From: Populus alba
Taxonomy: Eukaryota > Streptophyta > Magnoliopsida > Malpighiales > Salicaceae
Length of the DNA: 64,000 nucleotides
Direction: 5' to 3'
Assembly (NCBI RefSeq): GCF_005239225.2
Contig: NC_133289.1
Location: forward strand, 11,702,889 to 11,766,888
Within the stretch, counting starts at the first letter, position 1, and every line of letters begins with the position of its first letter. Shown here piece after piece: positions 12,201 to 23,572 of this stretch. The position numbers and the translations under genes were made by a program. The notes under the pieces are model-generated. The model made no database searches, was not told where the DNA came from, and was given only the letters and a program-made list of their open reading frames with translations.

Positions 12201-13959
12201 AGTATTGGGTTATATAGGAATTGATCTTTGTAATTCCTTTTCTTTTGAAAAATGTTCTTTTCATTTTAGTCATTATAATTCATGTTTTTTTTTTTAAATG
12301 ATCCATTTACACTATTTTTGTTTCTTTTAATAATATAATTAAAAATGAAACTACTCTATTAGATCCGTCTATGACCTTAATCACAGATTATTCTCATTTC
12401 TTTTAAACATGCTAATAGTGCTTGAACAAAATTTCTGCGTGACACGGGCCACCCAAGACTAAACTCAACATGCCACCTACAAAGGATTGGGACAGACAAC
12501 ATTAAAAATGAAAAAGAAATAAAATAAATAAATAAACATTCCTCTATTTACTTGCCGCTCTTCTTATAAAGCATCCCGAACTTTGCCGACAATACAGGGG
12601 CTCCCAGACCATTCCTTTGTACAAAGGGATTCCATAGTAAGTACTCAAAATAACAGTTTAGTGGTTTAATTTGGCAGCTCATCCACATGGAGAATGTTAA
12701 AAAATTCTCCATAATAGAAGGTCCAAGAACTAATGGATCTTCCAATCTAGGACTAGGATTCTTCTACCTCCCTAAATAAGAACTCTTCATATTATTTTTT
12801 TTTAAATTAACATAGATGTTTAGATCAACTATTAATATTACGGGTTCTAAAATTAATAATCATATAAGTTTTTAGTAGTTCTAAGATTTATAAAACTTGA
12901 ACAAGTAATTTTTAAGAAGTAAACTTAAAACTTGACCAATTCAACCACTCGTTTTAAAAATTTAAATCTATCTAATGATGAGTGCACTATTTAATTAATG
13001 GAGCAATTAGTAGAGCTATGATATGGATAAATCAGATAAGTGGAACAGAGCACATGACCCTAAACTTGGATAACCTTACAGAGATCTAGACCATAATCTT
13101 CCTAGGCACATGCTACTACACCTGATTTTAACCCAGGACACAAAAAGACACATCTATTATGGTCTTGTCTAAACTATTGTATGCCGATTTATAATAAAAA
13201 AGCAAATCATAATCTGAAAAAGTTCGGACAACAAATGGATCTTGCTGATTCAGCTAAAGGTTACAAGTCCTGCAAATGATAGACCTGTGTTCCGTTGGAG
13301 AATCAACTTGCATTATCTTCCAAAATAATCTTTTGTTTATTGATTTTGACAAAACCTAATATTAATATTTGATATTCTCAGCAATTATTTTTTAAGTATT
13401 TTTTTTAAATAATATCAACACATCAAAACAATTATAAAATACACAAAAAATAATTTGAAAAAAAAATACAATATTTTAATTTTTTTTTAAAAAACACTGT
13501 TAAAACATAAAATTTAACGGGCTACAATTCATGCAGCTATCACTTCTCACATTTCTTTTCAAACATCTCATTGATATTGTTTCACTAAAGACATGAAGGA
13601 ATCTTAAACGCATTCTCTCTCACCCACATAAATTTTTCTTCTTAATTTGATCTTTCATGAAGCAGAGAGACGTTATTCATGGAAGCTTGTGGAGCTAATA
13701 AATAATTACAGGATTGAAAACATAATATATAAATGATATGACAATGTCATATTGTTAATTTCATGCGACCTTAATTCTTTAATTTGGTATTCTTGTAAAT
13801 TATTTTCCAATAGTGCAGACAAATGATCTTAGCATCGAGTCCTCCACTGTTTAAAGGGCTTTGATTATTTATTATAACAATGCACACGCTCTAAGACTTG
13901 TGTAGCGTTTGACGCAGTGTATAGTGAAATAAATAAATAGAATTTCTCAAGTCATAATC
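12201..13959. other. Non-coding stretch; partial MITE-like copy at about 13375-13510
   Basis: No gene is recognised. A segment near 13375-13510 shares the 'aatatcaacacatcaaaacaatt' style core with the ~190-bp MITE-like family, but its ends are not preserved. A moderately GC-rich piece at 12550-12770 has an open minus-strand frame of 65 codons with no family resemblance. Confidence 0.35.
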
Positions 13960-14840
13960 TTACAACTCTGGAGGGGGTGGAGAACACTTTGTTTTAATAT
14001 ATTCTCAAACTCAATAAATCTTAAAACTGCTGTAATTGAGGCCAATAATACCTCTCACTAGCAACAATAATAGTCGTCTCTTGCTCTAAATGAGCAACCA
14101 AGCCTCCTTCTTGCAAATCTCAAATTACATTTTCTCATAATAAAGAACAAGAAATGCAAAGTCAATTGCCTCATATAAGGAGCTCATCATAAATATAAAA
14201 ATCGTCAATGGGTAGCTTTTGACTCCTCTCATAACTCACTAAAATATTCATCATGCTCATACAATTCTTTTAGAAAACCAAACCCAATAATACCCCATCT
14301 CAAAATAACTAACAAGGCCTCCCTCCTAGTCAAAGCATCAATAACCCTATTCTAAACTTATACTTTATGCATGATTTTAATTGGGAACTAAATTAGAAAA
14401 ATACCCTTCTTGTATACATATCATTACTGATTCGCTTCTAACTATGTAAAAATTCCAATGCCTCATGATCATAATACAACATGTATTATTTCCCTATCAC
14501 ATAATGCTCCCATTTCTTTAGAGTTCTAAAAACAACATAGGGTTTCTTATCATATGTAAACCACTTTAAATCTAGCATCGCTTAATGTCTCACTAAAAAA
14601 TATCGTAGGTCTTTTCATTTAAGAAATACATCTCTAATACCTATACTACAAGCATCACATTTGATCTCAAATAGTTTATCAAAATTTAAAAGTGGTAACA
14701 TTGAAGCAATGTTTAATTTTTCTTTAATCAACACAAAGTTGTTTATGCCTCATTTTCCTAATCAAACTTCAATTTACTTATGTATTTAGTAATTGGTACA
14801 ATTATCTTACAAGAAATTAAAATGTCATTAAAATAAAAAT
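13960..14840 (-). pseudogene. Ty3/gypsy pol remnant: RNase H and integrase zinc-binding region
   Basis: Conceptual translation on the minus strand, with several stops and shifts, reads KEKLNIASMLPLLNFDKLFE then IKCDACSIGI near 14640. This corresponds to the RT/RNase H boundary (usual form 'FEIECDASGIGIGAVL'). It continues through a 'tYDKe...HEaLefLhs' stretch at ~14420-14560 and, near 14060, LQEGGLVAHLEQETTII ... ERYYWPQL, the integrase HHCC region. In-frame stops such as the one after DVFLK make it non-functional. It lies in the same orientation as the fragments at 15.9-17.5 kb but is probably from a different copy, because the domain order along the strand does not fit a single element. Confidence 0.75.
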
Positions 14841-15929
14841 AAAAACTATGAACTTATTGATAAAGAGATGTAGAACTTGATTCATCAATCATATAAAAAC
14901 TCTTAACGCGTTAGATAATTCTAAAAGATGACTAGCCATTCATACAACCCCTTTTTTTTTTTTTATCTTAAGAGTTATCTTTTATTCATCTCCAGATCAA
15001 ATCAAAATATGATGGTATCTGCTACATATCTCAATCTTTGTAAATAATGTTGTCTTATATAACTAATCTAACATGTCACTAACTGAGGGATTTGAGATTT
15101 GTATCTTGTTATTATTTTATTGATAGCTAGACTATATCCATACATATGTTAACTATCATCCTTTTTAAGGTTAATAAATTTGGTATTGTATGTTGCACAT
15201 GTGCGCGTGGCATTGCAATGTCAGGATCATGGAATCACCACCTAGTTGTTTGGCTCAAAGTCACTAAGAGACCTAGATAGATATTTGAAATTGGTAACGG
15301 ACTAGTTATGACTAGGGAAGATATTAGTACCCCTAGCATACCTTACCTGAGGTAAATTGCATTATGTGGCCTGTATGTGGTTTAAAGATGTTGATAGGTT
15401 CCTAACTAGTGATTTGTCCATGGCTCAAAACAAAAATTTACCCTTATGAATAAATCTAGCATTTTAAATTTCTTATAGGCTTGTATGTCTAGGTAAATTC
15501 TTATAGGAAGAATTCATGTAGGCATTATGACATGGTTCACCTATCCTGAAAGGTGAAAGTGTCTTCCACAACTCATGTATTATGATAAAAAAAATAATCC
15601 TAATCAAAATTAATGAATATCCAAAATAATTCTCAGAATTTTCTAGTTAACTCCTGGTACTTAAATACCAGCCTGCTGGTAAGTCCAACATTTATATCAG
15701 AATGTTGACCATTAATTTTTAGGAATTAAAATTTTTAGGGTTATTGAAATATTAGTAAAATCCTTAAGGAATTTTATAAACTTATTGTAAATTCCAAAAA
15801 AAATGCAAAAACAAAAAACATAAAATTTTTCTAATAGATTGTAGCTTGATAAAAACAGTGTATTACTTTCTGTTTTAAGAAATTATCATTTCCATACACA
15901 TTTATTACTTTATCAAAATACATTATCCA
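14841..15929. other. Probable retroelement LTR or untranslated region
   Basis: Unusually GC-balanced for the neighbourhood. It contains stretches such as ATGGAATCACCACCTAG near 15230 and TACCCCTAGCATACC near 15330 that I associate with leader or LTR sequence of plant gypsy elements. No partner copy is present to fix its ends, and no coding frame was found. Confidence 0.3.
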
Positions 15930-16412
15930 CTAGTCTAGTTCTTTTTTTTTTTCTTCTACCAGCACATCTTCATTTGAGAAATCAAAATTCAAAGGCTCAA
16001 AATCTTTAATTGCATTGTCTACCAAATGATAAAAAAATAACACTTCTTTCATGACTTTTCTTATCATGTACACTATGTCATACTCAACAAACAACACATG
16101 CCATTTTGTTATCCTGCGTAATAAATAAGTCCTTTCAAAAATATATATAAGAGGATCTAGTTTTGAAATCAACCATGTAATGTAATACAACATATATTGT
16201 TGAAGTTGTTTTGCAGCCCATACAAGTGCACAATAAAGATTCTCTACCATTTTATATCTGGACTCACAATTTGTGAAATTTGTACTCAGATAATAGATTG
16301 CTCTCTCTTTTATACCAAACTCATCATGTTGCTCGAGTACACATCCCATTGCCTTTTTTATTGTTTTCAAATATATAAATAACAGTCTGCCAAACATGAG
16401 ATGTACCGGCAA
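15930..16412 (-). pseudogene. Ty3/gypsy RNase H domain fragment
   Basis: An open frame of 160 codons shows the order typical of plant gypsy RNase H: MGCVLEQHDE, KERAIYYLSTNFTNCESRY, LVWAAKQLQQYML, TWLISKLDPLIYIFE, and a tail resembling 'RiakWqvLfvEYDIVYm' and 'DNAIKDFEPLNFDF'. It encodes the end of the RT region and RNase H only. The upstream RT palm and fingers are missing because the 215-bp repeat (16411-16622) abuts it. The frame is surprisingly intact for such a fragment. It is a relic and not a host gene. Confidence 0.8.
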
Positions 16413-16622
16413 TGGGGCCCTTTGTCAATCAGAATTAAGTTGCCAATTTTATCAATATTATACATTCTGATCCTCTAACTTTTTCACATATTATTTTGGT
16501 CCTTCACCACCAACTTGGGAAATTTTCTAGACTTTCTTCATGTATATCCTCTTGTGTTTTGGATTTTGTTTTTCTATTTTTTCTTTTCTTGATTTTTATG
16601 GGGTCTAAAGTGGATAACAATA
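16411..16622 (-). repeat. ~215-bp dispersed repeat, copy 2 (inverted relative to 10.3 kb)
   Basis: Reverse complement of 10275-10491 with perhaps 80 percent identity by eye. It sits exactly between the start of a gypsy RT (16.63 kb and up) and an RNase H fragment (16.41 kb and down) on the minus strand, so it replaces most of RT. Confidence 0.65.
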
Positions 16623-16629
16623 GTGTACA

Positions 16630-17535
16630 TGGAATTAGGCTTTAATGAATCTATCTCTTTCACAATAGCTTCTCTACTTTCTCATTCAATATCATACTCT
16701 TATCATAACTCATTCGATAATATGATAGATTTGGAAGGCTATTTGTCAACACCTAATTAATATGATACTGAATATCTCTCATTTGCAACAATTTATCAAT
16801 CAACTCATGTAGTATAATCTCTATAAATTTAGCAAGTAAAAATTTAATTGCCTTAGGAATATCAGCCATCTTCTCTTTTTCTTTCCTATCCATAACTAGC
16901 CTTTATAATTAAAACGTGAACCTGTCTAGTCTATTGTTTATCTATTTGCATGTCATGTTTTGAACTGGTGATGGTAAGAAATAAGAGTATAACTCACATT
17001 ATCTTTACTAAACACATAACCAAGTGTCTCGCATATACATCATGTTACCAAAGCTTACCAAATATAAGATCACAAGCATCCATATTTATTACATCATAAT
17101 ACATCTAATCCACTAAATCTTGTATCATTCAAGATGTGGTTTTAATTAAAATCTTTTTTTAGCTGTATGTTTACCTACAACATTCTCATAGCTACCATTA
17201 TCCATAATCAAATCAAACAAGTTATTATTTATTATTCATTGATTATGAAATAACTTATGTTATTTCAAATCCTTAGTAACTTTTAATGTTAATATTATCT
17301 TTTGACCATATAAACCTGACCTTCATCATAATACTTATACAAATCATCCTCCTCATATTTGTTAGGTTTGCAACACTCGTATTCATCTATAGAATGCTTA
17401 TACCACTTGCTAATCACATTGACAATTTTTTTTATCTCCTATAATAACCAAATGATTTATTTGCTTCTTACATTTAAAGTACTTCCCCTCCATTGGTTTA
17501 ATATATTGATTTCTTGACTTATTGATACAAACCAA
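16630..17535 (-). pseudogene. Ty3/gypsy gag end, protease and RT-start remnant
   Basis: Minus-strand translation with frameshifts gives a degraded zinc-knuckle segment (KYFKCKKQ..HLV..G) near 17480, a protease-like IMDNGSYENVVGKHTAKK near 17190 (the usual DNGSC or DGGSC motif, with Cys replaced by Tyr), and MRDIQYHINW ... LPNLSYYRMS near 16710-16790, the conserved linker into RT. Several stops are present. Its upstream end is cut by the LTR starting near 17535. Confidence 0.7.
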
Positions 17536-18363
17536 GTCAGGTCTGAATTTGATCTTAAAATCTTTGTTGATTAATTTTGCAAAATTGAGCATATCTCTCA
17601 AACCATACATTGGATCAAGCTGAAATCCTACAGGGAGATACTAGTGAAAATGTATTTTGGTAACATTTCAATTTGATAACATATTATCTCATAGGATTGA
17701 AGTTACAAGATGAATCATGTCAAATTTGCTAGACTAGACCTTCATGTGTTGTTTGAGACATATCAAGACCTACAAGCATAATTTTTCTGCAATGCATGTT
17801 GGGGTGGAAAGTAGACATCTTTAGCTTTCCATCCATTTATTGAAGACCTAGTAATTCATCCAAAAAAGAGACAACGACATGTTTGAAGTCAAAAATTAAA
17901 TCTATAAAAAATGTGCAAAAAATATAGATTCAGACTACATGGAGAAATTTTAGTATAAAAACTTTATTTATATTATCCTATTTTATTTATTTATTTAATG
18001 GTATATATTTATTTTTTTAATTTATGTTTGTTCTGACCCATTAGATATTGTTTACGGGTTTATTTCATTATTATACTTATGTTAGTTTTTCTTTTGTTTG
18101 TTTGTGGTAAAACAATCTTTCTTTATAGGGATAAAGATTGTACATTGACTTATCAAAGATTAATTGACTTCATAACATCATTTGCATACTTAGGGTTCTT
18201 AGATACAATGTTATCTCTGGGTCCATGTCTTTGGCCAATATATTTTGTTCTTAAGTACATGGTTACCTCTAAGTCAGGATTCTATCAAACCTAATTGTTG
18301 GCTTTTTAGGTTGTTATCTACTTTGTTAGGGGTTACTTAACCATATATTCAAGACATCCACAT
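17535..18363 (+). repeat. 5' LTR of the gypsy deletion derivative (LTR1)
   Basis: Aligns with 21315-22283 from GTCAGGTCTGAATTT to CAAGACATCCACA. Compared with LTR2 it lacks about 130 bp after 'acttatgtt' (near 18080), a block that in LTR2 includes the TATA-like GCTATAAATTTA. Its own core promoter therefore appears deleted. Confidence 0.75.
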
Positions 18364-18366
18364 CAG

Positions 18367-18380
18367 TTAGTATCAGAGCT
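18367..18380 (+). other. Primer-binding site, tRNA-iMet type, degenerate
   Basis: TTAGTATCAGAGCT directly follows LTR1, differing by a base or two from the plant consensus TGGTATCAGAGC. Its position immediately inside the LTR supports the LTR boundary. Confidence 0.65.
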
Positions 18381-19749
18381 AGGCTTTAAAACTAGGTTAT
18401 ATCCTTTATTGTCTTCTTGTTAGTTTCGGCTTCCTTAACTTTAGTGTCTTTGATTCGGTTTTTATTATTTTATGTTTAGAGCTTAGTAGTTTGCATCTAG
18501 CGTTTTTAAACAATAAAAAAGTGTTATTTTATTTTGTTTCTATCTTATAATATATCATTAGCATAAAGAGAAAAAAAGAGAGAGGAAAAGAACATCTAAA
18601 ATCATTTTTGTCAAATATGCCATAGTATACAAACAAGAGAGAATTTGGACCAAACAAATTTAGAAAATTCTAAACTCTTATATATTGGTTTTAGAAGTCC
18701 TAATCGAACCCTATATAAAATATGAGCTCATTTGAAGATCATTTGCTATAGTAACTAAGATTAGGGTTAAAACTTGTCTTAACAGGTCAAATAAATTTAG
18801 AAAATTCTAATATTTATATATACTATGTCTTAAGGTTCTAATTGCACCCCATATCAAATTTAAGGTCATTTGGAGTTATTTTGTTATAAGAACTAAATTC
18901 AGGATTTGAACTTGTTGTAACAAATATAATTCATGTTAGTAATTCAAACTTGTTTTCCTTATATTATTTTTCACTTATGATAGTATAATAAAATCATAAT
19001 TTATATATTTATGTGTCATTTAATTTTTTTATAACCTTTTCATCTATTTTCTTACGTGTCTTAAAAAATGTCAATTTTTCATACAAATCATTTGTTACTC
19101 ATGAAATTGTAATCGTAGTTTTGTATTTGCTTGTTTTCATATTTTTCTTGCTTTTTGATTCATATAAAAATATTTTGATATGCTTCTAAGGCTTTTATAT
19201 CTGGTGTTGAAATTAGTTCCGCAAGAGTTGAAGAAAGGTGAGACGAGAGGAAAAAGACGTAATGAGCATACATGAGTGAAAAGTTTATATTTGAGTGAAA
19301 CACGAGATGAGTGTAAACACATGAGGGATTTGGTAAGGAATATATATTTCTTGTCAACTAATCAATTTTTAGATTTGAAGATGTTGGAGGCAAGAAACAA
19401 CATGACAATACAGACAGGAGACAATAAAATTATAACTCATATGCATTATGAATCAGTGAATGGATCATATGACAATTGAATTTAGAGATAGGTTTGAGAG
19501 GCAATGTGCTAATGATTATGGTGGGTTTCAAAATAGACTTGAGTGAAGATAATTTAATGTTAGGAGGGCTGTTAGGTGACTTAACACTGATATAGATGAG
19601 TTTGTCGCTAATAATAAGGACATGATCGATGTTGATTTTAAAGATGTGTTCATGGGACATGGGGAACATGTTGGACATTGGCGGGATTATCATTTATAAG
19701 GGAAATATATGGTGATAATTTTAGCCAGAAGGGTAATTATAGGTATTGG

Positions 19750-20540
19750 GACCATAATATTAAGTTTGGTGGAGACTTGGGTATAATTAAGCTAAAAATA
19801 TTGGCTTTTCAGGGGAAAAATGATATATAAGTTTATTTAGAATAGGAGAAGAAAGTGAAGTAGAGTTTTGAGTGTCACAAGTACCCGAAGCCTAAGAAAG
19901 TCAAGTTTGTTGTGATTGTTTTTACTGAATATGTCATTGTATGATGGGATTAGTTAGTGAAAATCATAAGAGAAATTATAGAGCAAGTTGATACTTGGAA
20001 TGAGATGAAATTCCTTATGCGGAGGAGATTTGTGTCTAATCACTATTGTAAATAATCATATAAACTATTGTAAAGTTTGAGTCAAGGTATAAAAGTACAA
20101 TAAACACTTCAAGGAGTTGAAACTTGTTATGATTCGAGCTAATATTAAAGAGGATAATGAGGCTACTATGGCTAGTTTTATGAATGGCTTTAATCATGAT
20201 ATAACTCATATTATGGAGTTACATCATTATGTAGAGTCGGAGGAGATGGTGAATATAGTCGTGAAGGTGGAGAAATAGCTTAAGTGAAAGGGTACTATTG
20301 GACAAAGCTAATTATTAGGCCCTTCGACACCTCGAAAACACAATTGGAAGGCTAACATTGAGTGTGGTCCATTACTACCGAATGAGAAGGGTAAGGTCAA
20401 ATACCCTAGAGAGAAGAAACACACATCGACCGTTGTTAAAGGTAACAATGTTACTCCTACTTTTCGTAACTATGACATTAAATGCTTTTATTATTTGGGT
20501 TTCGATCATGTTGCTTCATAGTGTCCAAACAAAATATTCA
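19750..20540 (+). pseudogene. Gypsy gag remnant with degenerate zinc knuckle
   Basis: Interrupted plus-strand translation includes FQGKND.VYLE near 19810, FECHKYPKPKKVKFVVI, then WNEMKFLMRRRFVSNHY near 20000 and IRANI(K)ED near 20130. These follow the order of the plant gypsy gag (retrotrans_gag) domain. Near 20480 a CFYYLGFDHVAS.CPN segment corresponds to the CX2CX4HX4C knuckle, with the second Cys changed to Tyr and a stop inside. It cannot make gag. Confidence 0.75.
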
Positions 20541-21112
20541 TGGTTATGAAATCTAATAGTGAGGTTAAGATCGATGGGGAGGATGAAGTGGAAAAGATGC
20601 CACCATTGAAGGATGCTGATAATGTTTGTGTTAAGCATTCGGTTGAAGAAGAGAAACTTGTGGTAAGGAGAGCATTGGATATGCATGTCAAGGTGGATGC
20701 TTCTAAAAGTTAGAGAGACCGCATATTCCATACAAGATATCAGCTTTAGAATAAGGTACGTATCTTAATTACAGACGGTGTTAGTTGCACTAATATAGCT
20801 AATACTAAATTAGTGGAAAAATTAAACTTGCACACTACTAAACATCCTATACTTTATAAATTACATTGTTTCAATGATAATTGTGAACTGAAAATGAACA
20901 AGTAGGTTTTGGTTGCTTTTTCTATTGGTAAATATTGTGATGAGGTGTTATATGTTGTGCTAATGCAAGCTAGTCATTTGTTACCAGGTAAACCATGACA
21001 GTATGATAGAAGAGTTATTCATAATGGAGTGAATAATAGGTATTCCTTTGAGATGAATGTAAGAACTATAACTTTTGTCTCTTTAAAACCTAAGCAAATA
21101 TATGAGGAGTAA
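20541..21112 (+). pseudogene. Gypsy acidic linker and protease remnant
   Basis: After the knuckle comes an acidic linker (EVEKMPPLKDADN) and LVVRRALDMHVK, then the aspartic protease region: ITDGVSCTNIANTKLVEKLN near 20770 (expected DGGSCTN; the second G is V), KYCDEVLYVV, SHLLPGKP.QYDRRVIHN and NRYSFEMN. Stops at the C-terminal Trp of 'GRPWQ' and elsewhere inactivate it. The same linker recurs on the minus strand at 31.9-32.15 kb. Confidence 0.78.
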
Positions 21113-21314
21113 CTAAAATAGAAGAAAGGTGAAATGGCTAAAAAGGAGAGCTTGTATATTAGGGGAACCATATTTGCTAATAAGGTACTTCTTGGTTTTG
21201 ATGATGATGTTATTTTTTTGGCTTGGTACTAGTTTATTGACCTTAGAAGATGTTTTCCATGTTATATATTTGAGATCCAATATTTTGAAAGAAGGGGAGG
21301 ATGATAAGAACATT

Positions 21315-22283
21315 GTCAGGTTTGAATTTTGCCTTAAAATGTTTGCTAACTAATTTTGCGAGATCAAACATATCTCTCAAGAACTACTTTGGGTAGAGAT
21401 GAAATTTTGCAGGGAGATACTAGACATATGGAAATATATTTTTTTAAATTTTTTTAGGTCAAATAGATTTTGGGAATATATTATTTTAAAGGGTCGAAGT
21501 TACTAGATGAATCTTGTCAAATTTGTCAGATTAGACCTTCGTGTACTGTCTGAACATATTTAGAGCTACAAGTTGAATTTTTCTACGATTCAAGTTGTGA
21601 TAGAAACTAGACATCTCAAGATTTCTAGCCAAATATTGTAGGCTTAGTAATTTACTCAAACGAGAGAGAACAACATGTTTGAATTCAGATATGAAATTTG
21701 CCAATAATATATGGAAATTGGAGGTTTAGGCAATATGGAGGAATTTTAGCATAAAAACTTTGTTTTTATTATCTAATTTGATTGATTTATTTATTTTTAA
21801 ATAATTATATATTTAATTTGAGTTTTTTCTAACCCATTAGACATTGTTTAGGAGTTTATTTTATTATTGGACTTATGTTGGTTGATTATTAGTTTAGACC
21901 TATTAACTTGCAACCCAAAAGGGGTTTATTAAGTTTATTTAGATGAAACTATATTATGTTTTGCGAGCTATAAATTTAGGTAGCAAATTGAGGAATAAAC
22001 GTGAGTTTTTTTTTTGTTTGTTTGTGGCAAAACAACATTTCTTTGCAGGGACAAAGATCGTACATTGACTTATCAAAGATTAATTGACTTCGTGGTATTA
22101 TTCGCATACTTATGGTTCTTAGATATAATGTTATTTTTGGGTTCAAGTCTTTTTTCAATATCTTTGGTTCTTAGGTACATGTTTACCTTTAGGTTAGGGT
22201 TCTATCAAACCTGATTGTCGGCTTTCCAGGTTGTAATATACTTCGTTGGGAGTTGCTTGACCACGTGATCAAGATGTCCATAT
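21315..22283 (+). repeat. 3' LTR of the gypsy deletion derivative (LTR2)
   Basis: Partner of LTR1 and more complete, with the TATA-like GCTATAAATTTA near 21968. It is followed at 22287 by a second primer-site-like CTGGTATCAAAACT, so this LTR also looks like the 5' LTR of another, truncated, copy. Confidence 0.75.
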
Positions 22284-22395
22284 CAACTGGTATCAAAACT
22301 AGGCTACAAAATCAGGTTATATCTTTTATTTTCTTCAAGTTAGTTTCGACTTTCTTAGCTTTAATTGTTTTTTATTTAGTTTTAAATTATTTCAT

Positions 22396-23165
22396 GTCTA
22401 AGTATGAGAATAATATCACAAAGCTAGTTAATCTTTGATAAATTAGTGTATGATCTTTGTACCTATAAAGAAAACTTGTTTTGTCGAAAACAAACAAAAG
22501 GAAAACTCACATTTATTCTTCAACTTGTTGTCTAGATTTGTAGCTCAAAAAAGATAAAATAGTCTACTTTAACTAACCCTAATGAAGCCATTTTGGGTTG
22601 CAAGCTAATGGACCTAAAATAATAATCAACTAACATAAGTCCAATAATAAAATAAATCCTTAAATAATGTCTAAGACGCCATAACCCAAATTTAAAAATA
22701 TTAATTATTTAAAATTATACAAATAAATAGGGTAATAAAAACTAAGTTTTCATGCTAAAATTCCTCCATGTAGTCTGAATCTTTAATTTCTGCATATTTT
22801 TGGTAGATTTTAGTCCTGCTTCAAACACGTTGTTCTCTCTTTTCTAGATGAATTACTGGGTGTACCATATATGATTGAAAATATTGAGATGTCTAGTTTA
22901 TAGTCCAACTTGAATTGCAATAAGATGACACTTATAGACCCAAATATGTCCCAAACAATACACGAAGGTCTAATATCTTTGACCCTCTAAAATAATATGT
23001 TTCCCAACTCTATTTAACCTGAACATTTTCCATAATATAGTTCCATATATCTAGTATTATCCTGTAAAATTTCAGATCAACTCAATGCATGGTTCAATAG
23101 ATATTCCCAATCTCACAAAAATGGTCTAACTTGGTTTGCATCAACTATTCATTTAAAATTATATA
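22396..23165 (-). repeat. Third LTR of the same family, inverted (LTR3)
   Basis: The reverse complement of this segment matches LTR2: ACATGGAGGAATTTTAGCAT, TTATTATTGGACTTATGTTA, CTTGCAACCCAAAA, GTGAGTTTTCC and AAAGATCATACA all recur in order. It starts about 110 bp after the second primer site and faces LTR2, giving a head-on palindromic pair. The TATA-like box reads GCTACAAATCTA, that is, it is mutated. Confidence 0.75.
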
Positions 23166-23504
23166 TGCATGGCCTTATTAGGTTTAAAATCATCTTATTT
23201 ATTAAGAGGTTGTTGTAATGTTTGTACTGCCTTTTCCTTGTCAACAGAATTTAATTTGTAGGAGTAATTGTGCAACCTCCAAGGAGAACCACATCAACTA
23301 CTACCGCTAGCCCTCTATTTTGATAACATCTATTCCTTCAATGCTACAATCCCCGTCTTTACAAGCATAAATAACATCTACACTCCAATCGTATCTTTGA
23401 TTTCTAGTGTCAACCCTTTTAAAAATCTTGAAACATGTTAACCCTTTATCTCTTACAGTTTGTTACATTCAACAAGCCTTTAAAACTTAATAGTATACTC
23501 ATAT

Positions 23505-23572
23505 ATATGTTTGTTTGCAACAATTTTTTTTTTGTAGAGACAAAGATCATACATTAACTTATCTCACTCTAA
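23505..23572 (+). repeat. Short LTR fragment of the same gypsy family
   Basis: TGTTTGTTTGCAACAA followed by TAGAGACAAAGATCATACAT and TAACTTATC matches 22013-22076 of LTR2. Only about 65 bp are kept, in plus orientation, 340 bp beyond LTR3. Confidence 0.55.

Larger units (their letters stand above)
17535..22283 (+). mobile_element. Ty3/gypsy deletion derivative with two direct LTRs
   Basis: Two long direct repeats (17535-18363 and 21315-22283) flank a 2.95-kb internal region. A primer-binding-like site follows the first LTR (TAGTATCAGAGCT at 18368; the plant iMet form is TGGTATCAGAGC). The inside holds decayed gag (~19750-20540), protease (~20720-21110) and then, directly, the last residues of the polyprotein (DVFHVIYLRSN..KEGEDDKN at ~21245-21310), followed by a purine-rich tract ending at the second LTR. 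Reverse transcriptase, RNase H and integrase are missing. Stops in every domain show that it is inactive and old. It is inserted in the minus-strand gypsy relic at 16.6-17.5 kb. Confidence 0.75.
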
